NCBI RefSeq assembly: GCF_024138675.1
Contig: NZ_CP090959.1
Coordinates: 1,767,501 to 1,831,500 of the forward strand
Source of the DNA: Simiduia sp. 21SJ11W-1
GTDB lineage: Bacteria; Pseudomonadota; Gammaproteobacteria; Pseudomonadales; Cellvibrionaceae
Length of the DNA stretch: 64,000 nucleotides
Direction: 5' to 3'
The notes below the pieces were generated by a model. That model ran no database searches. It worked only from the letters and a program-made list of their open reading frames with translations, and was not told the origin of the DNA. The translations under genes and the position numbers were made by a program. This document shows positions 1 through 9,298 of the stretch, piece after piece. How positions within the stretch are numbered: the first letter of the stretch is position 1; every line of letters begins with the position of its first letter.

Positions 1-1
1 G

Positions 2-379
2 GGGCGCTCACTCAGTTTTGATGATATAGAACACGGTATATTGCGAGCCCAATGGCAGGAGCCCCGCATTCACTTTGTGCTCAATTGTGCGAGTATCGGT
101 TGCCCGGATTTACCGGCCAAGGTGTTAACTGCAGGCACACTTGAGGCCCAGCTTGAATCTGCGGCCTGGGCGTTTATAAACAGTGAAAAGGGCGTAGATG
201 TGAGCGCCAATACGGTGTACCTCAGCCGTATTTTCTATTGGTTTGGCGAAGATTTTGGCACCACCGAGGGCGCCCGCATCGCGTTTATCAATGGCTACCG
301 CAAGGTGCCCATTCCCGAGGGGGCAAGCCTGCGCTACCGCTACGATTGGGCTCTGAACGACTATCAGGCGGCCCGGTAA
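2..379 (+). CDS. DUF547 domain protein, C-terminal part (cut by window edge)
   Basis: The reading frame is open from the first bases of the window, so only the C-terminal ~125 residues are present. It contains the DUF547 signatures SLSFDDIEHGILR and IHFVLNCASIGCPDL. The family is found in many marine gammaproteobacteria and its biochemical role is not established. The conserved Cys/His-containing core suggests an enzyme or metal site, but this is inference. Its 3' end overlaps the convergent PilZ gene by 16 bp. The true start lies outside the window. Confidence 0.8.
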   Translation, partial: GRSLSFDDIEHGILRAQWQEPRIHFVLNCASIGCPDLPAKVLTAGTLEAQLESAAWAFINSEKGVDVSANTVYLSRIFYWFGEDFGTTEGARIAFINGYRKVPIPEGASLRYRYDWALNDYQAAR

Positions 380-1122
380 TTTTGCGCGAGCAGTGTGTCT
401 ACATAATGGCTCAGCAGGCCGTATTGGTCGCTGGTTAAGCCGCTGAACTCTACGCTGATTTCCGTTTGCCGAACCGGGCGACGCAGAAAGCGAAAGCTTC
501 GGATTTTGCCGTCGCACTGGATTTTCAGCTGCCGGCCCAGTTCAAATTGAATGTTGGGTACCTTGCTGCCGCGGCTGATCTCGCGCAGCTTGTCGCCGTT
601 GAGGTTTAGCCGCATGCCACCGGCCGACAAATTTACCAGTGAGCCAAACCAGTGCGAACGCCAGGGCGATTGCAGCTTCACCGGCACCATGTGATCTTCA
701 AGCAACAAGCGCGGGTGGCGACGCCGCTGGCGGTATTCCAGTGATTCCGGCAGGGGCACCAGGTAGCAGGGGCTGCCGGCAATGGTTTGGCGCTCCAGCA
801 CCGGCGCTTCAAATTGCATGATTTTGCCCATGTGCTGGTGCGAAAGGTACAGGCTTTGGCCAATGGCTGGTTGTGGCGCGGTGGGGAACAGCTCATCCAG
901 CACCAGCAGCCGTTGGCTGAAATTGATATCCAAAATCAGTGATTGAAAGCTTTGCCGGTGATTATCAAGCTGCACGGTAATCAGCTGGCGGCGGCTTTGC
1001 AGGTCTATCAGGCTTGCATAGCGCTGCATGATGCCCGTAAGGCTCATATCCTGGGCGGGTTCAACGGCAGGTGGCGCATCGGGTGTGCGAATTTTTTGCA
1101 TTACTGCGTGCAAAAGGCTCAT
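364..1122 (-). CDS. YcgR-type PilZ domain protein (flagellar brake family)
   Basis: This is a 252-residue protein with the two-domain YcgR architecture: an N-terminal YcgR/PilZN-like beta domain (about 35-125) and a C-terminal PilZ domain. The PilZ c-di-GMP motif is visible as RQRRRHPR, followed by NLSAGG. In this family c-di-GMP binding lets the protein act on the flagellar motor. It is the second such gene in the window, the other being flgZ at 32430. A sigma54 promoter and a flagellar-type dyad precede it, so it probably belongs to the flagellar regulon although it sits 30 kb from the flagellar genes. Its 3' end overlaps the convergent DUF547 gene. Confidence 0.85.
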   Translation of the reverse strand: MSLLHAVMQKIRTPDAPPAVEPAQDMSLTGIMQRYASLIDLQSRRQLITVQLDNHRQSFQSLILDINFSQRLLVLDELFPTAPQPAIGQSLYLSHQHMGKIMQFEAPVLERQTIAGSPCYLVPLPESLEYRQRRRHPRLLLEDHMVPVKLQSPWRSHWFGSLVNLSAGGMRLNLNGDKLREISRGSKVPNIQFELGRQLKIQCDGKIRSFRFLRRPVRQTEISVEFSGLTSDQYGLLSHYVDTLLAQNYRAA

Positions 1123-1169
1123 AGCGTCATCTCAATCGGGCAAGGTGCAAGGTGTTGTAACAGGGGTAG

Positions 1170-1185
1170 AGCAATCGCTATGCCA
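1170..1185 (-). promoter_or_regulatory. sigma54 (-24/-12) promoter for the PilZ gene
   Basis: Read on the minus strand the sequence is TGGCAT-AGCGA-TTGCT, which matches the sigma54 consensus TGGCAY-N5-TTGCW with correct GG/GC spacing. It points at the PilZ gene, whose ATG is 48 bp downstream. Confidence 0.75.
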
Positions 1186-1220
1186 GCCCGGCACCCCTTG
1201 AATTTAGAGGGGTGCCGGGC
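1186..1220. repeat. 13-bp perfect inverted repeat upstream of the PilZ sigma54 promoter
   Basis: The arms GCCCGGCACCCCT and AGGGGTGCCGGGC are separated by 9 bases and abut the -24 element of the sigma54 promoter. No T-tract follows on either strand, so it is not an ordinary terminator. It may be a protein-binding dyad or a cruciform element. Confidence 0.7.
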
Positions 1221-1237
1221 CTACTGTGATGCAGAAG

Positions 1238-1255
1238 GCGGCAGGGGTTTGCCGC
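1238..1255. promoter_or_regulatory. flagellar-type dyad GCGGCAG-N4-TTGCCGC
   Basis: This is a near-perfect copy (one mismatch) of the dyad GCGGCAA-N4-TTGCCGC found before flagellin genes and fleS in this window. An additional half-site GCGGCAA lies at 1266-1272. It sits 52 bp upstream of the PilZ sigma54 promoter, a typical enhancer position. The binding protein is unknown; FleQ or FleR is the likely candidate. Confidence 0.55.
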
Positions 1256-1304
1256 ATGTTGGCAAGCGGCAAGGCGGTTTCCCAAAGCGCTTAAAATCCG
1301 TACA

Positions 1305-2264
1305 ATGGCGCCCCCAAAATCGCAGGCCACCCCCATGCAAGATGTAGCCGAACGCAAAGACAAGCTGGAATTCAACAAGCTCCAAAAGCGCTTGAGGCGC
1401 CAGGTAGGCACCGCCATTGTAGACTTCAACATGATTGAAGATAACGACAAGGTGATGGTGTGCTTATCCGGCGGGAAAGATTCCTACGCCATGCTGGATA
1501 TCCTGATGAGCCTGCAAAAAACCGCGCCCATTCGCTTTGAGCTGGTGGCGGTGAATCTGGATCAAAAGCAGCCGGGCTTCCCCGAAGAGGTGTTACCCAA
1601 CTATTTGCGTACAGTTGGGGTGCCGTTTCAGATTCTTGAAAAAGACACCTACTCGGTGGTGAAAGAGAAAATCCCGGAGGGTAAAACCACCTGCGGCCTA
1701 TGCTCGCGCCTGCGCCGCGGCACCTTGTACAGCTATGCCGAAAAAATTGGCGCCACTAAAATTGCGCTCGGCCACCACCGCGATGACATGGTTGAAACCC
1801 TGTTTTTGAACATGTTTTATGGCGCCAAGCTTTCAGCCATGCCGCCTAAATTACGCGCCAGTGATGGCCGTAACATAGTGATTCGCCCGCTGGCCTATTG
1901 CCGCGAAAGCGATTTGCAGGCCTTTGCCGAGGCCCGCAATTTTCCCATCATCCCCTGTAATTTATGTGGCTCCCAGGAAAACCTGCAGCGCCAGAACATC
2001 AAGGCCATGTTGCACGAATGGGAGCGTACCCACCCGGGGCGGGTAGAGCAGATTTTTGGTGCAATGCAAAATATTGCCCCCTCCCAGCTGGCCGACCGCA
2101 ACCTGTTTGATTTTGAAAACCTGAACATCGATCGCACCGGCGAGCGCGCGGAATACGCCTTTGATGATGCCTCGGTTACAGATTGGAGTGACGGTGAGGG
2201 CAGCGAGCCGAAGGCGCGGGCGGCAGGTGCGGGCGTGCAATATATAGACGCGGTAAACCTTTAG
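1305..2264 (+). CDS. ttcA: tRNA 2-thiocytidine biosynthesis protein TtcA
   Basis: TtcA thiolates cytidine 32 of some tRNAs in the cytoplasm using ATP and a [4Fe-4S] cluster. The 319-residue product carries the PP-loop SGGKDS at residues 55-60, a CxxC (C130, C133) in TTCGLC and a second Cys pair in IPCNLC (C218, C221), which are the expected cluster ligands. The length is near the family norm with a slightly extended C-terminus. Its stop codon is two bases from that of the convergent downstream gene. The regulatory region upstream is shared with the divergent PilZ gene. Confidence 0.95.
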   Translation: MAPPKSQATPMQDVAERKDKLEFNKLQKRLRRQVGTAIVDFNMIEDNDKVMVCLSGGKDSYAMLDILMSLQKTAPIRFELVAVNLDQKQPGFPEEVLPNYLRTVGVPFQILEKDTYSVVKEKIPEGKTTCGLCSRLRRGTLYSYAEKIGATKIALGHHRDDMVETLFLNMFYGAKLSAMPPKLRASDGRNIVIRPLAYCRESDLQAFAEARNFPIIPCNLCGSQENLQRQNIKAMLHEWERTHPGRVEQIFGAMQNIAPSQLADRNLFDFENLNIDRTGERAEYAFDDASVTDWSDGEGSEPKARAAGAGVQYIDAVNL

Positions 2265-2266
2265 CC

Positions 2267-2695
2267 TTAGGCCGCCATGCGTTTACGGCGGTTAAAGGCT
2301 GTGGCTAAAAGTTCGGCATCTGTGGGCTTGGCCGATGGCATGCGCTCGCAGGTTTGCTGAATGAGTAGCCAGGCAATGGCTGTGGCGTAGCGCAGGTTGG
2401 TGATCAGCTCATCATCGGGGTTATTCAAAAAGGCCCGCTGTGAGGCCAGGCCCCGTACCGTTGAGGCAAGTTCCGGCTGGTGTACCAGGTAGGTATCCCA
2501 CACTTGGCGATGTTGTTTGGAGGTAATACGGTACAGGCCCAGGCGGCGGGCGCGATCTGGGCATATGTGGTGGCCAAGTTCACTGGCTGCAGCCGCCTGG
2601 AGCAACAATTGCTCGGCACGTTTTGTATACAAACCCATCTGGCGCAGGGTAGGCCGGATAATCAAGCCCACCAGTTCCGGTTCGCAGATGCCCAT
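2267..2695 (-). CDS. Small protein resembling phage structural/lysozyme-like proteins
   Basis: The product has 142 residues. The pattern LIIRPTLRQMGL...AAEQLLLQ-AAAASELG...LGLYRITSKQHRQVWDTYL...ELITNLRYATAIAWL resembles a family I know from tailed phages, where the matching segments read like LIRPTL..LG, AAQES, GL.QMEPATH..W..YL and NL.YATA. Here no Gln-Glu-Ser precedes the glycine and the GIFQ/GLFQ segment is divergent, so any lytic activity is doubtful. There is no phage context. It sits alone between ttcA and lrp and may be a domesticated phage-derived gene. Family assignment is from memory of the motif. Confidence 0.5.
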   Translation of the reverse strand: MGICEPELVGLIIRPTLRQMGLYTKRAEQLLLQAAAASELGHHICPDRARRLGLYRITSKQHRQVWDTYLVHQPELASTVRGLASQRAFLNNPDDELITNLRYATAIAWLLIQQTCERMPSAKPTDAELLATAFNRRKRMAA

Positions 2696-2916
2696 GTCAA
2701 TCTCCCGCTAGCGCGAATAATACTGGGGTTTCGCCTGTCCAAGGTGTAGACCCATTTGGTTCAATACGCCAGAACTTATGCAAAAAGAATCACTTGCGGC
2801 CGATTGCTATAAATGATCTGAGCAGCGGTGCTGGCTTTTTGACGCTTACCACTTAGGTGGCGCTCAGTACTAAACGTTCCAAAATCTGTGCCAGTATTTT
2901 TCGCGGGCTTACCTTT

Positions 2917-2940
2917 AAAAAACCAGTGGAAATCACTGGC
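2917..2940 (-). terminator. Intrinsic terminator of lrp
   Basis: On the minus strand a stem CCAGTG/CACTGG with a 5-base loop is followed by six T residues, 13 bp after the lrp stop codon. Confidence 0.75.
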
Positions 2941-2952
2941 CTTTTGCCTGGC

Positions 2953-3441
2953 TTAAGGCCGTTGGTAGCGCACGGGAACTTCCAGGGTTTCTTTTACCTG
3001 CTCCATAACCACATAGCTGGTGCACTCCTGTACACCCGGCAGGGTGAGCAATGTTTCACCGTAAAACTGCCTGTAGGCTGCCATGTCTGCCACGCGGGCT
3101 TTAATTAGGTAATCAAAGTTGCCGGATACCAGGTAGCACTCCTGTATTTCTGGCAGGCTGGCGGCGGCTTTTCTGAAATCTTCAAAAATATCCTGCGAGG
3201 AGCGCACCAGGCTGATTTGCACAAACACCACCAGTGCGGCATCCAGAAACTCCGGGTTCACCATGGCGGCATAGCCTTGAATGACGCCGTCGCGTTCCAG
3301 CCGCTTTACCCGCTCCATGCAAGGCGTAGCGCTCAGCCCCACCTGGCGGGACAAGTCTGCATAAGAGGTGCGGCCGTTTTTCTGGAGCACGCGAATGATG
3401 TTTTTATCAATGGTGGAGAGCTCTTTTGCGCGTTTTTTCAT
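2953..3441 (-). CDS. lrp: Lrp/AsnC-family transcriptional regulator (Lrp type)
   Basis: The product has 162 residues, starting at MKKRAKELSTIDKNI. It has an N-terminal winged helix (ID.NI...LQKNGR.SYADLS..VGLS.TPC.ERV.RLE) and a C-terminal RAM/ligand domain (IQECYLVSGNFDYLIKARV, LPGVQECTSYVVMEQVK). Similarity to E. coli Lrp is high throughout by eye. It is divergent from ald with a 205-bp shared regulatory region. Lrp-type proteins commonly control ald in response to alanine or leucine, so regulation of ald is the likely local role (inference). Confidence 0.9.
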   Translation of the reverse strand: MKKRAKELSTIDKNIIRVLQKNGRTSYADLSRQVGLSATPCMERVKRLERDGVIQGYAAMVNPEFLDAALVVFVQISLVRSSQDIFEDFRKAAASLPEIQECYLVSGNFDYLIKARVADMAAYRQFYGETLLTLPGVQECTSYVVMEQVKETLEVPVRYQRP

Positions 3442-3646
3442 GTGCGTAATTCTTCTGAAAAAGGTATGGGCTGATAATAGGCGGTCATAATGGTTGAATC
3501 CACTAAAAGGTAAATTTATATAGTTGAAAGCTCTGATAAAACACGAAAATTGCAAAGGAATCACCCGTTTGCCGTGGCTATACTTCGCCCCATCGATAAC
3601 CACATAAGGCCAGCCATAGTGGCCCGGCGAGAGACTGAGGTGATTT

Positions 3647-4765
3647 ATGTTAATCGGTGTACCTAAAGAGATTAAAAACCACGAATACCGCATCGGCTTA
3701 ACCCCTGCGGGCGTAAAAGAGCTGGTGATGAATGGCCACGAGGTGGTGGTTGAAAACAACGGCGGTGCGGCTATTGGTTTTGAGAACGACCAGTACATTG
3801 CAGCCGGTGCACGCATTATCGATTCGGCCGAAGAGATCTTCGCCACAGCCGACATGATCATCAAAGTTAAAGAGCCCCAGCCAAACGAGTGCCGCATGCT
3901 GCGCGAAGGCCAGCTGCTGTTCACTTACCTGCACTTGGCGCCCGATCCACAGCAAACCGAATTGCTGGTGGCCTCTGGCTGTACCGCTATTGCCTATGAA
4001 ACCGTAACCGATGCCCGTGGTGGCTTGCCTCTGTTGGCGCCCATGTCTGAAGTGGCGGGCCGCATGTCTATCCAGGCCGGTGCCCACCACTTGGAGAAGG
4101 CCCAGGGCGGCCTGGGTGCGTTGCTGGGCGGCGTGCCCGGTGTAGCACCTGCCAAAGTGTTGGTGATTGGTGGTGGTGTTGTGGGTACCCAGGCTGCGCG
4201 CATGGCTGTGGGTATGGGTGCAGACGTGACCATTCTGGATCGCTCCTTGCCCCGTTTGCGTCAACTGGATACCGAATTTGACGGCCGCTTGCGCACTGTT
4301 TACTCCACCGCAGACGCCGTAGAGCAATATGCCATTGAGGCCGATCTGGTGGTAGGTGCGGTACTGATTCCCGGTGCTGCGGCGCCCAAGTTGTTAACGC
4401 GCGACATTATCAGCCGCATGAAGAAGGGCGCGGTGGTAGTGGATGTGGCCATTGACCAGGGCGGTTGCTTTGAAACCTCCAAGGCGACTACCCACCAAGA
4501 GCCTACCTATGTCGTTGATGACGTAGTGCACTACTGTGTAGCCAACATGCCAGGCGGCGTGGCCCGTACTTCTACCATTGCACTCACCAACGCCACCTTG
4601 CCGTTTGCCGTGGCGCTGGCTAACAAAGGTGCCAAGCAGGCTGTGCTGGACGATGCCCACCTGATGAATGGCCTGAACGTGCACGCTGGCAAAATCACCT
4701 ATAAGGCCGTAGCAGATGTACTGGGCTACGCCTTTGTGGAGCCCAAAGAAGCCCTGGGCGCCTGA
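3647..4765 (+). CDS. ald: Alanine dehydrogenase
   Basis: This NAD-dependent enzyme interconverts L-alanine with pyruvate and ammonia. The 372 residues equal the family length. The N-terminal [20 protein letters not shown] and the Rossmann motif [21 protein letters not shown] are characteristic, as is the C-terminal [14 protein letters not shown] Shine-Dalgarno-like gactgaggtg precedes the ATG. It lies divergent from lrp and is followed by an intrinsic terminator, so it is probably transcribed alone. Confidence 0.95.
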   Translation: MLIGVPKEIKNHEYRIGLTPAGVKELVMNGHEVVVENNGGAAIGFENDQYIAAGARIIDSAEEIFATADMIIKVKEPQPNECRMLREGQLLFTYLHLAPDPQQTELLVASGCTAIAYETVTDARGGLPLLAPMSEVAGRMSIQAGAHHLEKAQGGLGALLGGVPGVAPAKVLVIGGGVVGTQAARMAVGMGADVTILDRSLPRLRQLDTEFDGRLRTVYSTADAVEQYAIEADLVVGAVLIPGAAAPKLLTRDIISRMKKGAVVVDVAIDQGGCFETSKATTHQEPTYVVDDVVHYCVANMPGGVARTSTIALTNATLPFAVALANKGAKQAVLDDAHLMNGLNVHAGKITYKAVADVLGYAFVEPKEALGA

Positions 4766-4804
4766 TTATCGATCAATCTGTGAGACCTTAGCGAAAATTT
4801 CGCG

Positions 4805-4830
4805 GCCGCCTAAACAGGCGGCTTTTTTTT
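4805..4830 (+). terminator. Intrinsic terminator of ald
   Basis: A perfect stem GCCGCC/GGCGGC with a 6-base loop is followed by eight T residues, about 40 bp after the ald stop codon. Confidence 0.9.
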
Positions 4831-4939
4831 GCCTGCAAGGTGGGAATCCTTTGTCAGCAAGGCGTTAGGCGACTACTCTTATAAGCACCGGGCATATTGC
4901 CCAGGGAAAATTCGGTTCAGGACAATAAGAACGCCTATT

Positions 4940-7396
4940 GTGAATACCCCTCTGGTAGACCACTCCTTCAAAGGGATCTCATTCCGCCTGGCTAAGGTTG
5001 GGGTTGTGCTTGCCTTTTGTTTGGGCTTGGCCATGAGCTCGATTCAGTTGTACCTGGATTTGAAAGGCAATGAGGAAGACCTGGAAAACCTCATTAACCG
5101 CGTCATTGAAGTCACCACGCCACCGGCTGCCCGCGCGGTGCACACCTTGGATGATGACCTATCGCTTGAGGTGGTAAACGGGCTTTTGGCCTACGATTTT
5201 ATTTACGAAGTTACCATTTCCGACGAGCTCGGCAGTGTGCTGGCCTCCGGGAGCGAGCCGCGCCCGGCCACCTCCACCCGTTGGATTACCCGCTTTATTG
5301 CAGAAGATAGTCGCTCATACGTTGCGCGCTTGACCATTCCGGGGTACGGCGACGCCGTGGCTGGCACCATCCGTTTCACCGTGGATGTAGATGTCGCCTT
5401 AGCCCCGTTCTTTGAGCGCTCCGGGCTGATTTTGGGCGCGGGCATGTTGCGCAATGCATTCCTTGTGATACTGCTGTTTTTTGCCTTTCACGTGATGCTC
5501 ACCCGGCCTTTGATTCGCCTGGTACGGCAAATGAGCAGTATCGATCTTGATAAGCCCGGCACATCGCGCATTGAATATGTGGCTGATCACAAAGACGATG
5601 AGCTGGGCCAGCTGGTTTCAACCACTAACAAGCTGCTCGATTTAATGGAGCTCTCGCTCGCCAAGCGACGCGCCGTGGAATTAGCTTTGCGGCGCAGTGA
5701 AGAGCACATCCGGCAGATTATCGACAACCTACCGGTGATGGTGGGCGCCCGCAATCGCGACGGCAACTACATTTTTGCCAACAAAGCGCTGGCAAATTTT
5801 GTGGGTAAAACCACCGCTGAAATGCAAAATTGCCATGTAAGCGATTTGCTTCCCTTTTACCTCAACGATGTGGCGCGTCTGTCTGAGATTGATCGCCATG
5901 TGATCGAGGGCGAGGTGGCCAGCGAAGTAATGGAAGAAAACTTCCGCTCGGCCGATGGCAAGCAGGTGTATCTGCAAACCCACATCATGCCCATGGAATT
6001 TTACGATGAGCGCGTGGCGCTGGTGGTATCTACCGATATTTCCGAGCGCAAGCAGGCACAATTTAAAATGGAGTTTATGGCCTATCACGATGCCCTCACC
6101 AATTTGCCAAACCGCGTGCATTTGGTAGAGCGCTTGGAGCACGAGCTGCGCAGGGCCAGGCGGCACGGTTACCACGGCGCGCTGCTGTTTATAGACTTGG
6201 ATCACTTCAAAACCATTAACGACTCCCTCGGACACCCAGTGGGGGATGAAGTGCTGATACAAGTGGCAGACAGGCTGGTTAAAGCGGTGCGCGAAGAAGA
6301 CCTGGTTGCACGCTTAAGTGGTGATGAGTTTGTGGTTGTGCTCACAGTTTTGGATCAAGATATTTCCGCTGCCGCATTCCGTGCAGCCGAAGTGGGTGAA
6401 AAAATTCGCCAGCGCATATCCGAGCCCTACCTGTACGATGAAATGGAGCTGCGGGTGAGCGGCAGTGTGGGCATTGTGGTATACCCCGATAACGAAAGCA
6501 GTGTGCACGAGCTGATTCGCTACGCAGATACCGCCATGTACCAGGTTAAAGAGCGCGGGCGAGACGCCATAGAGTTCTTCAACACTGAAATGGCCGATAA
6601 GGTAAGCCAGCAGCTGTTAATGGAGGGCGATCTTCACCGCGCGCTTGAGCTTGAGCAATTTGAGCTCTATTACCAGCCCAAAATTGATTGCGAAACACTG
6701 GAAACCATTGGCGCAGAGGCGTTGTTGCGCTGGCAGCACCCCGATAAAGGCTTCATTTCACCTGCGGATTTCATTCCCGTACTTGAGGCCTCTGGCCTGA
6801 TTGTGGGCGTGGGTGAGTGGGTGCTGGAACAAGCCTGCAAAAGCCTGGTGGCATGGCATGAAGCAGGGCTTTGGAAGCCCGGTATGCGGCTGAGTGTTAA
6901 TATCAGCCCGCGCCAATTCAAGCGCAAAACCTTCGTGCAGGATGTCACCGAAATTATTGAGCGTTACGATCTGCCTAAAGAGTCTCTTGATATGGAGATT
7001 ACCGAGGGCGTGGTTATTCAAAGCATTGATGAAACCATTACCACCATGGGGCGCTTGGCGGCCATGGGGGTCAGTTTCTCTCTTGATGACTTTGGTACCG
7101 GTTATTCTTCTATCAGCTATTTGAAATCCCTGCCGGTTTCCACCCTCAAAATTGATCGCAGTTTTGTGCGTGACATTGTGGACGATCAGAACGACCGTGT
7201 GTTGGTTGAAACCATCGTTACCATGGGCAGCCTGTTGGGAATGGATGTTGTAGCAGAAGGTGTTGAAGAGCAACCGCAGCTTGATTTATTAAAACAATAC
7301 GGTTGCCACTTCTATCAAGGGTATTTATCCAGCCCCGCTATCGCCTTTGATCAGTTCGAGCAGTGGCTGCAAAAGCCTGCGGCTAAAGCTCACTGA
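4940..7396 (+). CDS. Membrane PAS-GGDEF-EAL c-di-GMP signalling protein
   Basis: The GTG at 4940 (MNTPLVDHSFKG) is preferred because the frame's earlier start overlaps the ald terminator. Order of parts: TM helix (about residues 13-33), periplasmic sensor segment, second TM helix (about 165-185), HAMP-like linker, PAS domain (about 255-370), GGDEF domain with SGDEF and an upstream RxxD inhibitory site (REED), then an EAL domain with EALLRW, NISPRQF, DDFGTGYSS, KIDRSFV and AEGVE. All main EAL residues seem present, so phosphodiesterase activity is likely. The SGDEF variant may be an active cyclase or a GTP sensor. Confidence 0.88.
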   Translation: MNTPLVDHSFKGISFRLAKVGVVLAFCLGLAMSSIQLYLDLKGNEEDLENLINRVIEVTTPPAARAVHTLDDDLSLEVVNGLLAYDFIYEVTISDELGSVLASGSEPRPATSTRWITRFIAEDSRSYVARLTIPGYGDAVAGTIRFTVDVDVALAPFFERSGLILGAGMLRNAFLVILLFFAFHVMLTRPLIRLVRQMSSIDLDKPGTSRIEYVADHKDDELGQLVSTTNKLLDLMELSLAKRRAVELALRRSEEHIRQIIDNLPVMVGARNRDGNYIFANKALANFVGKTTAEMQNCHVSDLLPFYLNDVARLSEIDRHVIEGEVASEVMEENFRSADGKQVYLQTHIMPMEFYDERVALVVSTDISERKQAQFKMEFMAYHDALTNLPNRVHLVERLEHELRRARRHGYHGALLFIDLDHFKTINDSLGHPVGDEVLIQVADRLVKAVREEDLVARLSGDEFVVVLTVLDQDISAAAFRAAEVGEKIRQRISEPYLYDEMELRVSGSVGIVVYPDNESSVHELIRYADTAMYQVKERGRDAIEFFNTEMADKVSQQLLMEGDLHRALELEQFELYYQPKIDCETLETIGAEALLRWQHPDKGFISPADFIPVLEASGLIVGVGEWVLEQACKSLVAWHEAGLWKPGMRLSVNISPRQFKRKTFVQDVTEIIERYDLPKESLDMEITEGVVIQSIDETITTMGRLAAMGVSFSLDDFGTGYSSISYLKSLPVSTLKIDRSFVRDIVDDQNDRVLVETIVTMGSLLGMDVVAEGVEEQPQLDLLKQYGCHFYQGYLSSPAIAFDQFEQWLQKPAAKAH

Positions 7397-7424
7397 ATGT
7401 TGCGCAGGCGTTACCTGAAATTCG

Positions 7425-8141
7425 CTAAAACAGCTTGCTAAGTAATACCGGTAGTGCAGTTTCTACCCGTAAAATTCTGGGCCCAAGGCTGATTGCCTGA
7501 AAACCGATTTCCTGCAGTTTTTTAACTTCAAATTCAACGTAACCGCCTTCAGGCCCAACGGCCAAGTGGCAGTGCTTTGCGCGGGTTACACCTGTTGGGC
7601 AAGGGGTTGCCTGATAGGGGTGGGCTACATAGTTTTGACAGCCTGTAACCCTGCCGGCCAACTCATCTTCCACAAAGGGTTTAAAGCGTTTGGCGAACTC
7701 CACGGTGGGCAGCCGGGTATCTTTAGCTTGCTCCAGCCCCAGTACCAGTTGCTCGCGGATGGCCTGGGGCTGCAAAAACGGGGTTTGCCAAAAGCTTTTT
7801 TCAACCCTTGCGCCATTAATCAGGGTGATGTGCTTCACTCCCATAGCGCTCGCGGTTTGCAAAATACGCCGTAACATTTTAGGGCGGGGCAGTGAAAGTA
7901 AAAGGCTGACGGGTAATGGGGCCGGGGGTTGCTCGGTGAGTGCTATGGCTTCAAGTGTGGCCCGGGTTTCGCTGGCGTGCGTAACAATGGCCTGGCCCAT
8001 GCATCCATCAATCAGCCCCACCCGAAGTTGATCGCCGGCTTGAGCTTTGTGAACCTCAAACAGGTGCTTCGCGCGGCGGCCGGTTAAAACGGCTTGATCT
8101 GATCCGGTAAAATCCTCAGTATCGAGCAGTAATAGATTCAT
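7425..8141 (-). CDS. rsmE: 16S rRNA m3U1498 methyltransferase RsmE
   Basis: RsmE methylates N3 of U1498 in 16S rRNA using SAM (SPOUT fold). The 238-residue product has the C-terminal SAM/knot motifs LAVGPEGG and LGPRILRVETALP, and LPRPKMLRRILQTASAMGV in the centre. The length fits the family. It is convergent with the GGDEF-EAL gene, with 28 bp between stops, and shortly downstream of tRNA-Arg on the same strand. Confidence 0.93.
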   Translation of the reverse strand: MNLLLLDTEDFTGSDQAVLTGRRAKHLFEVHKAQAGDQLRVGLIDGCMGQAIVTHASETRATLEAIALTEQPPAPLPVSLLLSLPRPKMLRRILQTASAMGVKHITLINGARVEKSFWQTPFLQPQAIREQLVLGLEQAKDTRLPTVEFAKRFKPFVEDELAGRVTGCQNYVAHPYQATPCPTGVTRAKHCHLAVGPEGGYVEFEVKKLQEIGFQAISLGPRILRVETALPVLLSKLF

Positions 8142-8161
8142 AGGTGAGTGCAGGTGGAAAG

Positions 8162-8238
8162 TGGCGTCCCCGAGACGATTCGAACGTCCGACCTGCCGCT
8201 TAGGAGGCGGCTGCTCTATCCAGCTGAGCTACGGGGAC
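8162..8238 (-). tRNA. tRNA-Arg(CCT)
   Basis: Minus-strand cloverleaf with acceptor GTCCCCG/CGGGGAC, D-arm GCTCAGCTGGATAGAGC, anticodon stem GCCGC/GCGGC with loop CTCCTAA (anticodon CCT, codon AGG), T-arm with GTTCGAATC and an encoded CCA. Length is 77 nt including CCA. Confidence 0.95.
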
Positions 8239-8317
8239 TCGGCGCCAATTGTAATGATATTCAGGTAGGGTGCAATCGCCGTGTGCGTTGGCCCATGCAA
8301 GGAACCCAATAAAACCC

Positions 8318-9298
8318 ATGTTAGATACCAAGCATTTACTTACACCTACAGATTTTCCGGCCATCACCCGCGGGCGCCTGCATACGCTGCAGGTTAATCT
8401 TGGCTACCTGTGTAATTTAAGTTGCACCCACTGCCACGTAAATGCAGGGCCCAGGCGCACAGAGCTGATGGATCGTGAAACCATTGATATGGTGATCGAG
8501 TTTGCCTTGGCGCGCGGTGTGAGCTGTGTGGATGTGACCGGCGGTGCGCCAGAAATGAACCCGCATTTTCGCTACCTGGTAGAAACGCTGCGTGGCCACG
8601 GTATCAGCCTTATAGACAGGTGTAATCTCACTATTTTGCTAGAGCCTGGCTTTGAAGATATGGCGCAATTTTTAGCCACCCATCAGGTGCATGTGGTGGC
8701 AAGTTTGCCGTGCTATGAGGCAAAAAATGTGGCAGAGCAGCGCGGCAAAGGGGTGTATGAGCAATCTGTTGAAGCCTTAGTGCAATTGAATGCACTCGGT
8801 TATGGAACCGGCGGCGCGCTAAAGCTTGACTTGGTGTATAACCCCAATGGCGCTTTTTTACCGCCACCGCAAGCCGCTTTACAGGCAGATTACAAGCGCG
8901 AATTAGGGGAGCGCCACGGTATTGTGTTTGATGAATTATTAACCATTACCAATATGCCAATCAGCCGCTTTGGCAGCGTTTTGCAATCAAAGGGCAATTT
9001 TGATGATTATTTGCAGCTGCTAAAAAACAACTACAGCCAAGCCAACCTTCACAACGTAATGTGTAAAGGGTTAATCAGTATTGACTGGCAGGGCCATGTG
9101 TACGACTGCGATTTTAACCAAATGCTTGAAATGCCAATGATCAATCATGCGGCCGAAACCATTGCAACGGATAACGCAAGGCTGCACCTGACAACACTGC
9201 TGGCGCAAGACATTGAAGGCTGGCCCATAGTGGTTGCCGAGCACTGCTATGGGTGTACTGCGGGCCAAGGGAGCAGCTGTGGTGGCGCGCTCGAATAA
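8318..9298 (+). CDS. arsS: Arsenosugar-type radical SAM protein ArsS
   Basis: The radical SAM motif CNLSCTHC gives the CxxxCxxC cluster ligands at C32, C36 and C39. The family signature VTGGAPEMNPHFR, NLTILLEPG and the C-terminal Cys-rich CYGCTAGQGSSCGG match the ArsS/DUF3641 family. ArsS is proposed to couple dimethylarsenate to a 5'-deoxyadenosyl group in arsenosugar synthesis. The ATG at 8318 (MLDTKHLL) is chosen. Two glycosyltransferase-like genes follow at once, the common rSAM/selenodomain gene set. No arsM methyltransferase is visible nearby. Confidence 0.85.
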   Translation: MLDTKHLLTPTDFPAITRGRLHTLQVNLGYLCNLSCTHCHVNAGPRRTELMDRETIDMVIEFALARGVSCVDVTGGAPEMNPHFRYLVETLRGHGISLIDRCNLTILLEPGFEDMAQFLATHQVHVVASLPCYEAKNVAEQRGKGVYEQSVEALVQLNALGYGTGGALKLDLVYNPNGAFLPPPQAALQADYKRELGERHGIVFDELLTITNMPISRFGSVLQSKGNFDDYLQLLKNNYSQANLHNVMCKGLISIDWQGHVYDCDFNQMLEMPMINHAAETIATDNARLHLTTLLAQDIEGWPIVVAEHCYGCTAGQGSSCGGALE

